A stretch of DNA of 64,000 nucleotides from Streptomyces sp. F001. Lineage in GTDB: Bacteria > Actinomycetota > Actinomycetes > Streptomycetales > Streptomycetaceae. Made by a program: the position numbers and the translations under genes. Every line of letters begins with the position of its first letter. The stretch's first letter is position 1. Positions 7,019-18,911 of the stretch are shown one piece after another. The stretch spans positions 1,364,001-1,428,000 of the forward strand of contig NZ_QZWF01000001.1 in assembly GCF_004187715.1 (NCBI RefSeq), written 5' to 3'. The notes under the pieces are model-generated. The model was not told where the DNA came from. It did not search any database and saw nothing but the letters and a program-made list of their open reading frames with translations.

Positions 7019-9106
7019 GTGAGCACCAAGCCGACCACCACAGACCTCGAGTGGACCGAGCTGGACCAGCGGGCCGTCGACACCGCCCGTGTCCTGGCCG
7101 CCGATGCCGTACAGAAGGTCGGCAACGGCCATCCGGGTACGGCGATGAGCCTCGCGCCGGCCGCCTACACCCTCTTCCAGAAGGTGATGCGGCACGACCC
7201 GGCGGACGCCGACTGGGTGGCGCGGGACCGTTTCGTGCTGTCCGCCGGCCACTCGTCCCTGACCCTCTACACCCAGCTGTACCTGGCCGGCTTCGGCCTG
7301 GAGCTGGACGATCTGAAGGCCTTCAGGACGTGGGGTTCGAAGACCCCGGGCCACCCGGAGTACGGCCACACCGTGGGCGTCGAGACCACCACCGGCCCGC
7401 TCGGCCAGGGTGTCGCCAACGCGGTGGGCATGGCGATGGCCGCCCGCTACGAGCGCGGTCTGTTCGACCCGGACGCCCCGCAGGGCGCGTCCCCGTTCGA
7501 CCACTTCATCTACTGCATCGCCGGTGACGGCTGCCTCCAGGAGGGCATCTCCGCCGAGGCCTCCTCCCTCGCGGGCCACCAGAAGCTCGGCAACCTGGTC
7601 CTGCTGTGGGACGACAACCACATCTCGATCGAGGGCGACACCGAGACCGCCGTCTCCGAGGACACCGTCAAGCGGTACGAGGCCTACGGCTGGCACGTCC
7701 AGCGCGTTGCTCCGAAGCCGGACGGCGACCTCGACCCGCACGCGATCTACAACGCGATCGAGGAGGCCAAGAAGGTCACGGACCGGCCGTCCTTCATCGC
7801 GATGCGCTCGATCATCGCCTGGCCCGCCCCGAACGCGCAGAACACCGAGGCCGCCCACGGCTCGGCGCTCGGCGACGAGGAGGTCGCGGCCACCAAGCGC
7901 GTCCTCGGCTTCGACCCGGAGCAGTCCTTCGAGGTCGCAGGCGAGGTCCTCGCCCACACGCGTCAGGCGCTCGACCGCGGGCGTCAGGCCAAGGCCGAGT
8001 GGGAGAAGTCCTTCCAGGAGTGGCGCAACAACAATCCCGAGCGCGCCGCCGAGTTCGACCGCATCAGCAAGGGCGAGTTGCCCACCGGCTGGGAGGAGAA
8101 GCTCCCGGTCTTCGAGCCCGGCAAGGGCGTCGCCACGCGTGCCGCGTCCGGCAAGGTGCTGCAGGCGCTCGGTCCGGTCATCCCCGAGCTGTGGGGCGGC
8201 TCGGCCGACCTGGCCGGCTCGAACAACACGACGATCGACAAGACGTCGTCGTTCCTCCCGGCGGACAACCCGCTGCCGGAGGCCGACCCGTACGGCCGGA
8301 CCGTCCACTTCGGCATCCGCGAGCACTCGATGGCCGCGGAGATGAACGGCATCGCGCTGCACGGCCACACCCGTATCTACGGCGGCACGTTCCTCGTGTT
8401 CTCCGACTACATGCGCAACGCGGTGCGCCTGTCCGCGCTGATGCACCTGCCGGTGACGTACGTGTGGACGCACGACTCCATCGGCCTCGGCGAGGACGGT
8501 CCGACCCACCAGCCGGTCGAGCACCTGGCCTCGCTGCGGGCGATCCCGGGTCTGAACGTGGTCCGCCCGGCGGACGCCAACGAGACGGCGATCGCCTGGC
8601 GCGAGATCCTCAGGCGCTACACCAAGGAGTTCGGCAAGGGTGCCCCGCACGGCCTCGCGCTCACCCGCCAGGGCGTGCCGACGTACGAGCCGAACGACGA
8701 TGCGGCGAAGGGCGGTTACGTCCTGTTCGAGGCCGAGGGCGGCAAGCCCGAGGTCATCCTGATCGCGACCGGTTCCGAGGTGCACGTCGCCGTCGAGGCG
8801 CGCGAGCAGCTCCAGGCCGACGGCGTGCCCACGCGGGTGGTGTCCATGCCGTCCGTGGAGTGGTTCGAGGAGCAGGACCAGGGGTACCGGGACAGCGTCC
8901 TGCCGCCGTCCGTGAAGGCCCGTGTCGCGGTCGAGGCCGGTATCGGTCTCACCTGGCACAAGTACGTCGGGGACGCCGGTCGCATCGTTTCCCTCGAGCA
9001 CTTCGGTGCGTCGGCCGACGGCAAGGTCCTTTTCCGCGAGTTCGGCTTCACTGCCGAGAACGTGGCCGCCGCCGCCCGGGAATCGATCGCCGCCACCCGG
9101 CGCTGA
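7019..9106 (+). CDS. tkt: Transketolase
   Basis: Transketolase moves two-carbon units between sugar phosphates in the non-oxidative pentose phosphate pathway. It uses thiamine diphosphate and a divalent metal in the cytoplasm. The 695-residue protein is full length. It shows [19 protein letters not shown] near the N-terminus, the thiamine diphosphate motif [15 protein letters not shown] with the metal-binding WDDN downstream, and the C-terminal pyrimidine domain with [13 protein letters not shown] and [16 protein letters not shown]. The start is GTG 7019, with AGGAG rather far upstream. It is the first gene of a five-gene operon (tkt-tal-zwf-opcA-pgl). Confidence 0.96.
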   Translation: MSTKPTTTDLEWTELDQRAVDTARVLAADAVQKVGNGHPGTAMSLAPAAYTLFQKVMRHDPADADWVARDRFVLSAGHSSLTLYTQLYLAGFGLELDDLKAFRTWGSKTPGHPEYGHTVGVETTTGPLGQGVANAVGMAMAARYERGLFDPDAPQGASPFDHFIYCIAGDGCLQEGISAEASSLAGHQKLGNLVLLWDDNHISIEGDTETAVSEDTVKRYEAYGWHVQRVAPKPDGDLDPHAIYNAIEEAKKVTDRPSFIAMRSIIAWPAPNAQNTEAAHGSALGDEEVAATKRVLGFDPEQSFEVAGEVLAHTRQALDRGRQAKAEWEKSFQEWRNNNPERAAEFDRISKGELPTGWEEKLPVFEPGKGVATRAASGKVLQALGPVIPELWGGSADLAGSNNTTIDKTSSFLPADNPLPEADPYGRTVHFGIREHSMAAEMNGIALHGHTRIYGGTFLVFSDYMRNAVRLSALMHLPVTYVWTHDSIGLGEDGPTHQPVEHLASLRAIPGLNVVRPADANETAIAWREILRRYTKEFGKGAPHGLALTRQGVPTYEPNDDAAKGGYVLFEAEGGKPEVILIATGSEVHVAVEAREQLQADGVPTRVVSMPSVEWFEEQDQGYRDSVLPPSVKARVAVEAGIGLTWHKYVGDAGRIVSLEHFGASADGKVLFREFGFTAENVAAAARESIAATRR

Positions 9107-9140
9107 CGCTCATATACGACACGTAGGAGATGCAATTTCC

Positions 9141-10259
9141 ATGACAGACGCACTGAAGCGCCTCTCCGATGAAGGCGTCGCGATCTGGCTGGACGACCTG
9201 TCGCGCAAGCGGATCACGTCCGGCAACCTCGCCGAGCTGATCGACCAGCAGCACGTCGTGGGCGTCACCACCAACCCGACGATCTTCCAGAAGGCGATCT
9301 CGTCGGGTGACGGGTACGAGCAGCAGCTCGAGGACCTCGCCGCCCGCAAGGTCACCGTCGACGAGGCCGTCCGCATGATCACCACGGCGGACGTCCGGGA
9401 CGCCGCCGACATCCTGCACCCGGTGTTCGAGGCGACCGGCGGCAAGGACGGCCGGGTGTCGATCGAGGTCGACCCGCGTCTGGCCCACAACACCAAGGCG
9501 ACGATCGCCGAGGCCAGGCAGCTGGCCTGGCTGGTGGACCGGCCGAACACCCTGATCAAGATCCCGGCCACCAAGGCGGGCCTGCCGGCGATCACCGAGA
9601 CGATCGGCAACGGCATCAGCGTCAACGTCACGCTGATCTTCTCGCTGGAGCGCTACCGCGAGGTCATGGACGCCTACCTCTCCGGCCTGGAGAAGGCGAA
9701 GGAGAAGGGCCTCGACCTCTCCCTGATCCACTCGGTGGCGTCCTTCTTCGTGTCCCGGGTGGACACCGAGATCGACAAGCGGATCGACGCGCTCGGCACG
9801 CCCGAGGCCAAGGCGCTGCGCGGCAAGGCCGCCGTCGCCAACGCACGGCTCGCCTACCAGGCGTACGAGGAGGTCTTCTCCTCCGACCGCTGGAGCGCGT
9901 TGGAGAGCGCGGGCGCGAACAAGCAGCGTCCGCTGTGGGCGTCGACCGGTGTGAAGGACAAGGCGTACAAGGACACCATGTACGTCGACGACCTGGTCGC
10001 GCCGAACACCGTGAACACCATGCCGGAGGCCACCCTGCTGGCCACCGAGGACCACGGTGAGATCACCGGCAACACTGTGGCCGGTACCTACGAGCAGGCC
10101 CGTGCCGACCTGGACGCGGTCGAGCGGCTCGGAATCAAGTACGACGACGTCGTCCAGCTGCTGGAGGACGAGGGCGTCGAGAAGTTCGAGGCGTCCTGGA
10201 ACGACCTGCTGGCGTCGACCGAGGCCGAACTCAAGCGCCTCGCCCCTTCGGAGGGCTGA
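9141..10259 (+). CDS. tal: Transaldolase
   Basis: Transaldolase transfers a dihydroxyacetone unit between sugar phosphates, linking the pentose phosphate pathway to glycolysis. The 372-residue protein belongs to the long TalB-like class of actinobacteria. Lys140 in [12 protein letters not shown] is the Schiff-base lysine. [12 protein letters not shown] and [15 protein letters not shown] are further family motifs. The ATG at 9141 lies 34 bp after tkt with a GGAG box in the gap. zwf begins four bases after its stop codon, so the genes are co-transcribed and probably translationally coupled. Confidence 0.96.
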   Translation: MTDALKRLSDEGVAIWLDDLSRKRITSGNLAELIDQQHVVGVTTNPTIFQKAISSGDGYEQQLEDLAARKVTVDEAVRMITTADVRDAADILHPVFEATGGKDGRVSIEVDPRLAHNTKATIAEARQLAWLVDRPNTLIKIPATKAGLPAITETIGNGISVNVTLIFSLERYREVMDAYLSGLEKAKEKGLDLSLIHSVASFFVSRVDTEIDKRIDALGTPEAKALRGKAAVANARLAYQAYEEVFSSDRWSALESAGANKQRPLWASTGVKDKAYKDTMYVDDLVAPNTVNTMPEATLLATEDHGEITGNTVAGTYEQARADLDAVERLGIKYDDVVQLLEDEGVEKFEASWNDLLASTEAELKRLAPSEG

Positions 10260-10263
10260 AACC

Positions 10264-11787
10264 TTGTCGAGCAGCAACCCGCTGCGTGACCCCGCAGACC
10301 GACGGCTCCCGCGTATCGCGGGGCCGTCGGGCCTGGTCATTTTTGGCGTCACGGGCGATTTGTCACGAAAGAAGCTGATGCCCGCGGTGTACGACCTCGC
10401 CAACCGGGGTCTGCTGCCGCCGGGCTTCTCGCTGGTCGGGTTCGCCCGCCGCGAGTGGCAGAACGAGGACTTCGCGCAGGAGGTCCACGACGCGGTCAAG
10501 GAGCACGCCCGGACGCCGTTCCGCGAGGAGGTCTGGCAGCAGCTCATCCAGGGCATGCGCTTCGTCCAGGGCACCTTCGACGACGACGACGCCTTCGACC
10601 GGCTGCGCGGCACGATCGAGGAGCTGGACAAGGCGCAGGGCACGGGCGGCAACTTCGCCTTCTATCTGTCGGTGCCGCCGCGGTCCTTCCCGGTGGTCAT
10701 CCAGCAGCTGAAGAAGCACGGCCTTGCCGACCAGCGGGGCGGCTCCTGGCGGCGCGCGGTCATCGAGAAGCCCTTCGGCCACGACCTGAAGTCGGCCGAG
10801 GAGCTCAACAAGGTCGTGCACGAGGTCTTCGCCCCGGACCAGGTCTTCCGCATCGACCACTACCTGGGCAAGGAGACCGTCCAGAACATCCTGGCGCTGC
10901 GCTTCGCCAACACGATGTTCGAGCCGATCTGGAACCGGTCCTTCGTCGACCATGTGCAGATCACGATGGCCGAGGACATCGGTATCGGCGGCCGGGCCGG
11001 CTACTACGACGGCATCGGCGCCGCCCGTGACGTCATCCAGAACCACCTGCTCCAGCTGATGGCGCTGACCGCGATGGAGGAGCCCGCCTCCTTCGGCGCG
11101 GACGCGCTGGCAGCGGAGAAGACCAAGGTGCTCGGCGCCGTGCGGCTGCCGAAGGACCTGGGCCGCGACACCGTCCGCGGCCAGTACGCGGCCGGCTGGC
11201 AGGGTGGCGCGAAGGTCATCGGCTATCTCGACGAGGACGGTATCGACGCCCAGTCGAAGACCGACACCTACGCCGCGATCAAGCTGGGGATCGACAACCG
11301 CCGCTGGGCTGGCGTCCCCTTCTACCTGCGCACCGGCAAGCGCCTCGGCCGCCGCGTGACGGAGATCGCGGTGGTCTTCCAGCGCGCCCCGCACTCCCCC
11401 TTCGACACGACGGCCACCGAGGAGCTGGGCCAGAACGCGATCGTCATCCGCGTCCAGCCCGACGAGGGCGTCACCGTCCGCTTCGGATCCAAGGTGCCCG
11501 GCACCTCGATGGAGATCCGGGACGTCTCCATGGACTTCGCGTACGGCGAGTCCTTCACGGAGTCCAGCCCGGAGGCGTACGAGCGGCTCATCCTGGACGT
11601 CCTGCTCGGTGACTCGAACCTCTTCCCGCGCACCGAGGAGGTCGAGCTGTCCTGGAAGATCCTCGACCCGATCGAGGAGTACTGGGACTCCAACGGCAAG
11701 CCCGCGCAGTACCCGGCGGGAACGTGGGGTCCCGTCGAGGCGGACGACATGCTCGAACGAGACGGACGGAGCTGGCGCCGGCCATGA
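10264..11787 (+). CDS. zwf: Glucose-6-phosphate 1-dehydrogenase
   Basis: This is the first enzyme of the oxidative pentose phosphate pathway; it makes 6-phosphogluconolactone and NAD(P)H. The 507-residue protein has the Rossmann motif VIFGVTGDLSRKKLMPA, the catalytic RIDHYLGKE segment with its histidine, and the substrate/NADP-binding EKPFGHDL. The start is most likely the rare TTG at 10264: GGAGGG sits nine bases before it, the tal stop is four bases upstream, and the N-terminus SSSNPLRDPADRRLPRIAGP matches relatives. Its end overlaps opcA by ATGA. OpcA is its dedicated assembly/activation partner. Confidence 0.95.
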   Translation: MSSSNPLRDPADRRLPRIAGPSGLVIFGVTGDLSRKKLMPAVYDLANRGLLPPGFSLVGFARREWQNEDFAQEVHDAVKEHARTPFREEVWQQLIQGMRFVQGTFDDDDAFDRLRGTIEELDKAQGTGGNFAFYLSVPPRSFPVVIQQLKKHGLADQRGGSWRRAVIEKPFGHDLKSAEELNKVVHEVFAPDQVFRIDHYLGKETVQNILALRFANTMFEPIWNRSFVDHVQITMAEDIGIGGRAGYYDGIGAARDVIQNHLLQLMALTAMEEPASFGADALAAEKTKVLGAVRLPKDLGRDTVRGQYAAGWQGGAKVIGYLDEDGIDAQSKTDTYAAIKLGIDNRRWAGVPFYLRTGKRLGRRVTEIAVVFQRAPHSPFDTTATEELGQNAIVIRVQPDEGVTVRFGSKVPGTSMEIRDVSMDFAYGESFTESSPEAYERLILDVLLGDSNLFPRTEEVELSWKILDPIEEYWDSNGKPAQYPAGTWGPVEADDMLERDGRSWRRP

Positions 11788-12848
11788 AGATAGACCTCAC
11801 CGACACCACCGCCAGCAAGATCAACAAGGCGCTCGTGCAGGGCCGCCGCGCCATCGGCACACCCGCCGTCGGCATGGTCCTCACCCTGGTCATCGTCACC
11901 GACGAGGAGAACGCCTACGACGCCCTGAAGGCCGCGAACGACGCCTCGCACGAGCACCCCTCGCGCACCCTCGTCGTCATCAGGCGCGTCTCGCGCTCGC
12001 CGCGCGACCGCACGAAGTCCCGCCTGGACGCCGAGGTCCGGGTGGGCGCCGACGCGGGCACCGGCGAGACGGTCGTGCTGCGGCTGTACGGCGACGTGGC
12101 CGACCACGCCCAGTCGGTCGTCCTGCCGCTGCTGCTGCCCGACGCCCCCGTGGTCGTCTGGTGGCCGGTGAACGCGCCCCTCGACCCGGCACAGGACCCC
12201 CTCGGTGCGCTGGCCCAGCGCCGGGTCACCGACTCGTACGCGGCCGAGCAGCCGGTGCGGGACCTGGCCGCCCGCGCCAAGACCTACACCCCCGGTGACA
12301 CGGACCTGTCGTGGACCCGCATCACGCCCTGGCGCTCGATGCTGGCCGCCGCCCTGGACCAGGTGGACTGCGAGGTCACGGGCGTCGAGGTGGAGGGCGA
12401 GGAGTTCAATCCGAGCTGTGAGCTGCTGGCGATGTGGCTCGCGGACCGGCTGGACGTCCCTGTCAAGCGCTCGCTGTCCTCCGGCCCCGGTCTCACCGCG
12501 GTCCGCATGGACACCGACTGCGGTGCGATCGCACTCGACCGCGCGGACGGCTCCCTGGCGACCCTGTCCATCCAGGGGCAGCCGGACCGTGCGGTGGCGC
12601 TCAAGCGCCGGGAGACGGCCGAGCTGATCGCGGAGGAGCTGCGGCGGCTGGACCCGGACGACACCTACGCGTCGGCGCTGCGGTACGGCGTGGACCGGCT
12701 GAACCCGTCGAGCGGCAAGGCTGCGGAGGCCGGGCCGCCGGCCAAAGGAGAAGCAGTCGCGGTCCGGGCTCCCGTCGACACGGCTGCGAAAGCTCCCGCG
12801 AAGGACGCGGCGTCGCCGGCACCGGTGAAGAAGGCGGCGGCGAAGTGA
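11784..12848 (+). CDS. opcA: Glucose-6-phosphate dehydrogenase assembly protein OpcA
   Basis: OpcA is needed for assembly or redox control of glucose-6-phosphate dehydrogenase in cyanobacteria and actinobacteria. The 354-residue protein starts MKIDLTDTTASKINKAL and contains VVVWWPVNAPLDP and a C-terminal half around RITPWRSMLAAALDQ, as in the family. A tail of about 45 residues, rich in Ala, Lys and Pro (from about residue 310), looks disordered and is a Streptomyces addition. The ATG at 11784 overlaps the zwf stop (ATGA), and its own stop overlaps pgl (GTGA). Confidence 0.94.
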   Translation: MKIDLTDTTASKINKALVQGRRAIGTPAVGMVLTLVIVTDEENAYDALKAANDASHEHPSRTLVVIRRVSRSPRDRTKSRLDAEVRVGADAGTGETVVLRLYGDVADHAQSVVLPLLLPDAPVVVWWPVNAPLDPAQDPLGALAQRRVTDSYAAEQPVRDLAARAKTYTPGDTDLSWTRITPWRSMLAAALDQVDCEVTGVEVEGEEFNPSCELLAMWLADRLDVPVKRSLSSGPGLTAVRMDTDCGAIALDRADGSLATLSIQGQPDRAVALKRRETAELIAEELRRLDPDDTYASALRYGVDRLNPSSGKAAEAGPPAKGEAVAVRAPVDTAAKAPAKDAASPAPVKKAAAK

Positions 12849-13627
12849 ACACTCCCCAACTCGTGGTCCACCACGACAAGGAGCTGATGGCGCAGGCCGC
12901 CGCGGCCCGGCTGATCACGAAGATCGTGGACGCCCAGGCCTCGCGCGGCAGTGCATCCGTCGTACTGACCGGCGGCCGCAACGGCAACGGCCTGCTGGCC
13001 GCACTGGCCGCCGCGCCCGCCCGGGACGCCATCGACTGGGGCCGCCTGGACCTCTGGTGGGGCGACGAGCGCTTCCTTCCCGAGGGCGACCCCGGCCGCA
13101 ACGTCACCCAGGCCCGCGAGGCTCTCCTCGACTCCGTCCCGCTGGACCCGAAGCGCGTGCACGCCATGCCCGCGTCGGACGGCCCGTACGGCTCGGACGT
13201 GGACGCCGCCGCAGCCGCCTACGCCGAGGAACTGGCCCGCGCGGCAGGCCCGGAGAACCACGGCGCGGTCCCCACCTTCGACGTCCTGATGCTGGGCGTC
13301 GGCCCGGACACCCACGTGGCCTCGCTGTTCCCGGAACTGCCCGCCGTACGGGAGACGGACCGCACGGTCGTCGGCGTCCACGGCGCCCCCAAGCCGCCGC
13401 CGACCCGGGTCACCCTCACGCTGCCCGCCATCCGAGCGGCGCGTGAGGTCTGGCTGCTGGCGGCCGGCGAGGACAAGGCCAATGCCGCGGCGATCGCCCT
13501 CTCGGGCGCCGGCGAGATCCAGGCCCCGGCCGCCGGCGCGTACGGCCGCGCCCGCACCCTGTGGCTGCTGGACTCGGCGGCGGCATCCCAGCTGCCGAGG
13601 TCGCTGTATCCGCCGGCGTCACCGTGA
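12845..13627 (+). CDS. pgl: 6-phosphogluconolactonase (DevB type)
   Basis: Pgl hydrolyses 6-phosphoglucono-lactone to 6-phosphogluconate, the step after Zwf. The 260-residue protein has VVLTGGRNGNGLLAAL, the LDLWWGDERFLPEGDPGRN motif and LMLGVGPDTHVASLFP. These are the phosphate-binding and catalytic signatures of the glucosamine-6-phosphate isomerase/6-phosphogluconolactonase superfamily. The GTG at 12845 overlaps the opcA stop. It closes the operon and is convergent with the sugar permease gene, 43 bp away. Confidence 0.95.
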   Translation: MNTPQLVVHHDKELMAQAAAARLITKIVDAQASRGSASVVLTGGRNGNGLLAALAAAPARDAIDWGRLDLWWGDERFLPEGDPGRNVTQAREALLDSVPLDPKRVHAMPASDGPYGSDVDAAAAAYAEELARAAGPENHGAVPTFDVLMLGVGPDTHVASLFPELPAVRETDRTVVGVHGAPKPPPTRVTLTLPAIRAAREVWLLAAGEDKANAAAIALSGAGEIQAPAAGAYGRARTLWLLDSAAASQLPRSLYPPASP

Positions 13628-13670
13628 CGGACGGGGCGGCACGGGGTTCCGGCCCCTGCCGCCCCTGCTT

Positions 13671-14510
13671 CTACTTCACCGATCCCGCCATCACCCCCTG
13701 CACAAAGTGCCGCTGGAAGGCGAAGAACACCGCCACCGGCACGATCAGCGACACGAAGGCGCCCGGCGCCAGTACGTCGATGTTGCTGCCGAACTGCCGG
13801 ATCTGTGACTGGAGTTCGACGGTCAGCGGCTGCGCGGAGCTGTCCGCGAACAGCAGGGCCACCAGCATGTCGTTCCAGACCCACAGGAACTGGAAGATGG
13901 CCAGGCTGGCGATGGCGGGCCGGCCCACCGGCAGGATGAGGCGGGTGAAGATGCGCCACTCGCTGCCGCCGTCCATGCGTGCCGCCTCCAGCATCTCCTT
14001 CGGTATCTCGGCGAAGTAGTTGCGCAGCAGGAACACCGCGAACGGCAGACCGTAGGCCACGTGGAAGAGCACCACGCCCGGGATCGTGCCGAACAGCCCC
14101 AGCTGGCCGAAGAGTTTGGCCACCGGCAGCAGGCCGATCTGCACCGGCACCACCAGCAGCGCGACCACGAGCAGGAAGAGCGGCTCACGGCCGGGGAAGT
14201 CCAGCCAGGCGAAGGCGTATCCGGCGAGTGCCGCGATGACGACGACCAGCACCGTGGCCGGGACCGAGATCAGCACGGTGTTCCAGAACGCCTGTGTGAT
14301 CCCGGCGTTCTCCAGCAGCGCGGAGTAGTTGTCGAAGGACAGTTGGCCGGGGCTGGTGAACACCGTCCACCAGCCGCCCTTCGCCGTGTCCTCGGCGGAC
14401 CGCAGCGACGACAGGAACAGCCCGGCCAACGGGGTGAGCCAGATCAGACCCACCACCACGAGGAAGGCCTGGACCAGGCTGTTGCCCAGGCCCCGTCGGA
14501 CGGCGTTCAT
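13671..14510 (-). CDS. Carbohydrate ABC importer permease (MalG type)
   Basis: This 279-residue, six-span membrane protein has the EAA loop EMLEAARMDGGSEWRIFTRLILP that contacts the ATPase. It forms a heterodimer with the permease encoded just upstream, whose stop it overlaps (ATGA). Other MalG-like features are GLPFAVFLLRNYFAEIPKEML and the C-terminal KRHF-like RHFVQGVMAGSVK. With the binding protein and alpha-glucosidase genes upstream it probably imports an alpha-glucoside. No ATP-binding gene is present; in Streptomyces such importers commonly share the MsiK ATPase encoded elsewhere. Confidence 0.92.
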   Translation of the reverse strand: MNAVRRGLGNSLVQAFLVVVGLIWLTPLAGLFLSSLRSAEDTAKGGWWTVFTSPGQLSFDNYSALLENAGITQAFWNTVLISVPATVLVVVIAALAGYAFAWLDFPGREPLFLLVVALLVVPVQIGLLPVAKLFGQLGLFGTIPGVVLFHVAYGLPFAVFLLRNYFAEIPKEMLEAARMDGGSEWRIFTRLILPVGRPAIASLAIFQFLWVWNDMLVALLFADSSAQPLTVELQSQIRQFGSNIDVLAPGAFVSLIVPVAVFFAFQRHFVQGVMAGSVK

Positions 14511-15865
14511 CGCTGACTCCTTCGGAAACGGCGGACGTTGAAGACCATCGCGGGGATCACCAGGAGCAGGAGCAGCACACCGAGCGCACTGCCGAGCCCC
14601 TGGTCGTTGCCCCCGCCGAAGGACACCAGCCACATCTGCGTCGCCAGGACGGTCGCGTCCTCCTGCACCGGGCCGGGCGCGATGATGTAGACGAGGTCGA
14701 AGACCTTCATCACGTTGATCATGAGGGTCACGAACACCACGGTCAGCACCGGCGCGAGCAGCGGCACCGTGATCTTCCGGAAGATCTGCCACTCGTTGGC
14801 GCCGTCCATCCGCGCCGCCTCCAGCGCGTCCCGGGGCAGCGTCGACAGCCCTGCGCCGATCAGCACCATCGCGAAGCCGGTCCAGATCCACAGATACGCG
14901 CCGATGATCGCGGGCGTCACCAGCGCCGGCCCCAGCCAGGAGACGCCCTCGTAGGGCGGCGCGAAGTTCGAGGCGGGCAGCCGCACCGTGTACGAGCCCG
15001 CCTCCAGCCCCTCGAAGCGGAAGGAGCCGTCGGACGCGGTGGTCGTCGTGCCGGCCGTCCTCCCGTCGCGCACCGCTTCGACGGTCATCTCCGGCAGCCC
15101 GCTCTCCCGCCGGTCGACCCTGCCCTGCTCCCCTCCGCCGCCGGGCGTGAAGTCCAGGTACACGACTCCGCGCAGCTCACCGGGGGCGGCCTTGCGTTCG
15201 GCCGCCGGGTACGCGGGCCCGGCATCGCCGGGCAGGTCACCGGGCAGCACGCCGACCAGGCCGAGCGCCACCGTGTCCCCCGGCGACACGCCCGCGGTCG
15301 TCCGGTACGCCCCGCCCGCCTCCTTGGTCATGCCCTGGCCGTCACGCGCCCGGGCCGTCGGATAGGACGACGTGCCCTGGAAGGCGTCGTGGACGCCGAC
15401 CACAGCGGCGTTCAGGACACCCTTGTCCGGATCCTCGTCGTAGGCGAGCCGGAAGATGATGCCCGCGGCGAGGAAGGACACCGCCATCGGCATGAACAGC
15501 AGCAGCTTGAACGCCGTCGCCCAGCGGACCTTCTCCACCAGGACGGCCAGGATCAGCCCCAGCCCGGTCAGCAGCGTCGGCGCCACCACGACCCAGATCG
15601 CCGTGTTGCGTACGGCCTTGAGCGTCGCCGGGTCGCGGAACATCTCGGTGTAGTTGTCGCCGCCGACGAACTGTGTCCCGGAGGCGTCGAAGAAGCTGCG
15701 GCCGACGGAGAACAGCACGGGGTACACGACCAGCGCACCCAGCAGGAGCAGCGCGGGGAAGACGAACAGCAGGGCGACGATCCGCCCCCGACGCCGCGGG
15801 CGCCGGCCGCTTCCGGCACCGGCGGCGGCCGGAGGGCTCGCCTCTTTCACGAGCGTTGCGGTCAT
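14507..15865 (-). CDS. Carbohydrate ABC importer permease (MalF type) with an inserted extracellular Ig-like domain
   Basis: The 452-residue protein is about 150 residues longer than usual. Three spans (to about residue 140, ending FLAAGIIFRLAYDED) are followed by a hydrophilic block of about 150 residues. Its end, GLPEMTVEAVRDGRTAG then GSFRFEGLEAGSYTVRLP, is the signature of an SdrD/CNA-B or carboxypeptidase-regulatory-like beta-sandwich. Spans 4-6 follow, with the EAA loop LEAARMDGANEWQIFRKI. Topology puts the insert outside the cell, between core spans 3 and 4. It may help to dock the binding protein or contact the cell wall; this is inference. The ATG at 15865 lies 5 bp after the binding protein gene. 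Confidence 0.9.
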   Translation of the reverse strand: MTATLVKEASPPAAAGAGSGRRPRRRGRIVALLFVFPALLLLGALVVYPVLFSVGRSFFDASGTQFVGGDNYTEMFRDPATLKAVRNTAIWVVVAPTLLTGLGLILAVLVEKVRWATAFKLLLFMPMAVSFLAAGIIFRLAYDEDPDKGVLNAAVVGVHDAFQGTSSYPTARARDGQGMTKEAGGAYRTTAGVSPGDTVALGLVGVLPGDLPGDAGPAYPAAERKAAPGELRGVVYLDFTPGGGGEQGRVDRRESGLPEMTVEAVRDGRTAGTTTTASDGSFRFEGLEAGSYTVRLPASNFAPPYEGVSWLGPALVTPAIIGAYLWIWTGFAMVLIGAGLSTLPRDALEAARMDGANEWQIFRKITVPLLAPVLTVVFVTLMINVMKVFDLVYIIAPGPVQEDATVLATQMWLVSFGGGNDQGLGSALGVLLLLLVIPAMVFNVRRFRRSQR

Positions 15866-15869
15866 GGCG

Positions 15870-17195
15870 TCAGTTCCCGTACGCCTTGGCCGCCGCGTCC
15901 TCCAGCTCGGCGGCGGTGCCCTTCGGGTCCGAGGGGTCGCGCAGGAAGTCCTGCAGGATCTTCCACTCGCCCGCGCCCTTGGTGCCGCCGAAGGCCGCCG
16001 GCGCCTGGTCGGACATGTCGAAGCGGACCGAGTCGCCCGCGCCGACCAGGGACTCGGCGGTGGCCCGGGTGACGTCGTCGCCGTAGGAGGCGAGGTCGAG
16101 CTTCTTGTTCGGGGAGAGGAAGCCGCCCGCCTCGGCCCACACCGCCGCGGCCTCGGGGGTCGCGAGGTACTCCAGGAGCTCCATGCCGGCCTCGGCGTTC
16201 TTGCCGTCCTTCAGGACGACGGCCGCGTCGCCGCCGCTGACGACCGGCGCGGTGTTGCCGTCGACCGCCGGGAACGGGAAGAAGTTCGCGTCCTCGCCGA
16301 TGCTCTTGCCGAACTGGTCCTTGGCGACCCCGGCGACGAAGTCGCCCTCGTAGACCATGCCCGCCTCGGGCTTCGGCCCGAACACCTTCTCCACCGAGCC
16401 CGGGAAGTCGGTGTTGAGGGCTCCCTTCTGCCCGCCCGCCACCAGCTGCTTGTCCTTGAACAGCTTGCCGAGCGTGGTGAGCGCCTCGACCACGGTCGGG
16501 TCGGTCCACTTCAGCTCGTGCGCGGCGAGGGCGTCGTACTTCTCGGGTCCGGCCTGGGAGAGGTAGATGTTCTCGAACCAGTCGGTGAGCGTCCAGCCGT
16601 CCTGCCCGGCGACCGCGAAGGCGGCGAGCCCGGAGTCGGAGACGGTCTGCCCGGCCTCCAGCATCTCCTCGTACGTCTTCGGCGGCTCGACCCCGGCCTG
16701 GGCGAGGGCGTCGGGGCTGTACCAGACGGTCGACTTGTGGGCCGCCTTGAAGTACAGGCCGTACAGCGTGCCGTCGACGCTGCCGTACGTCTTCCAGACA
16801 TCGGCGTAGTTGGCGTCGACGGACTGCTGTGCGGTCTTGGACAGCGGCTTGAGCCAGTCCTCCTTCGCGAACTGCTGGAGCACGCCGACCTGCGGGACCA
16901 TCACGACGTCGGGGGCGTTGCCGCCCTCGATCTTGCTGCCGACGACGGTGGAGACGTTGTCCCCGGTGGAGACGAACTGGGTCTTGGCTCCGGTCTTCTC
17001 GCTGAAGGCGTCGAGCACCTTCTGGAAGTTCTCCTGCTCGCTGCCGGACCAGACGCCGGCCACGGTGACCGTCTGGCCGCTGAGCGCCTTGTCGCCGCCG
17101 CCGGCCGTGACCGGGCCGCCGCCGCAGGCGGTCGCGCCGAGCGCCAGGACGAGGGCGGTGCAGCTCGTGAGCAGGGTGGTACGTCGTCGCATCAT
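15870..17195 (-). CDS. Sugar-binding lipoprotein of an ABC importer
   Basis: The 441-residue protein starts with a lipoprotein signal: basic MMRRR, a hydrophobic stretch, and a lipobox ATAC with the modified Cys24. The rest is a family-1 extracellular solute-binding protein, with GGNAPDVVMVPQVGVLQQF and LYGLYFKAAHKSTVWYSPDAL typical of oligosaccharide binders. It would deliver sugar to the two permeases encoded directly downstream. GGGA lies ten bases before ATG 17195; a second ATG follows immediately. The alpha-glucosidase gene ends 39 bp upstream, so all four genes likely form one operon. Confidence 0.92.
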   Translation of the reverse strand: MMRRRTTLLTSCTALVLALGATACGGGPVTAGGGDKALSGQTVTVAGVWSGSEQENFQKVLDAFSEKTGAKTQFVSTGDNVSTVVGSKIEGGNAPDVVMVPQVGVLQQFAKEDWLKPLSKTAQQSVDANYADVWKTYGSVDGTLYGLYFKAAHKSTVWYSPDALAQAGVEPPKTYEEMLEAGQTVSDSGLAAFAVAGQDGWTLTDWFENIYLSQAGPEKYDALAAHELKWTDPTVVEALTTLGKLFKDKQLVAGGQKGALNTDFPGSVEKVFGPKPEAGMVYEGDFVAGVAKDQFGKSIGEDANFFPFPAVDGNTAPVVSGGDAAVVLKDGKNAEAGMELLEYLATPEAAAVWAEAGGFLSPNKKLDLASYGDDVTRATAESLVGAGDSVRFDMSDQAPAAFGGTKGAGEWKILQDFLRDPSDPKGTAAELEDAAAKAYGN

Positions 17196-17234
17196 CGTTG
17201 ATGTCCCTTCGAATCATGGGGAGTTGACGGAAGA

Positions 17235-18872
<1,638 letters not shown>

Positions 18873-18911
18873 CCCGTTGACCTGTCTGTGCGAGCTGACG
18901 GTTATGCATGC

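Noticed and set aside
5699..9001. An open minus-strand frame of 1100 codons through tkt and into ctaB
   Set aside because: Only the last 320 codons (ctaB) are real. The rest mirrors tkt codons on the opposite strand; long antisense frames arise from the G/C third-position bias, and the residues are Arg/Gly/Val-rich with no domain.
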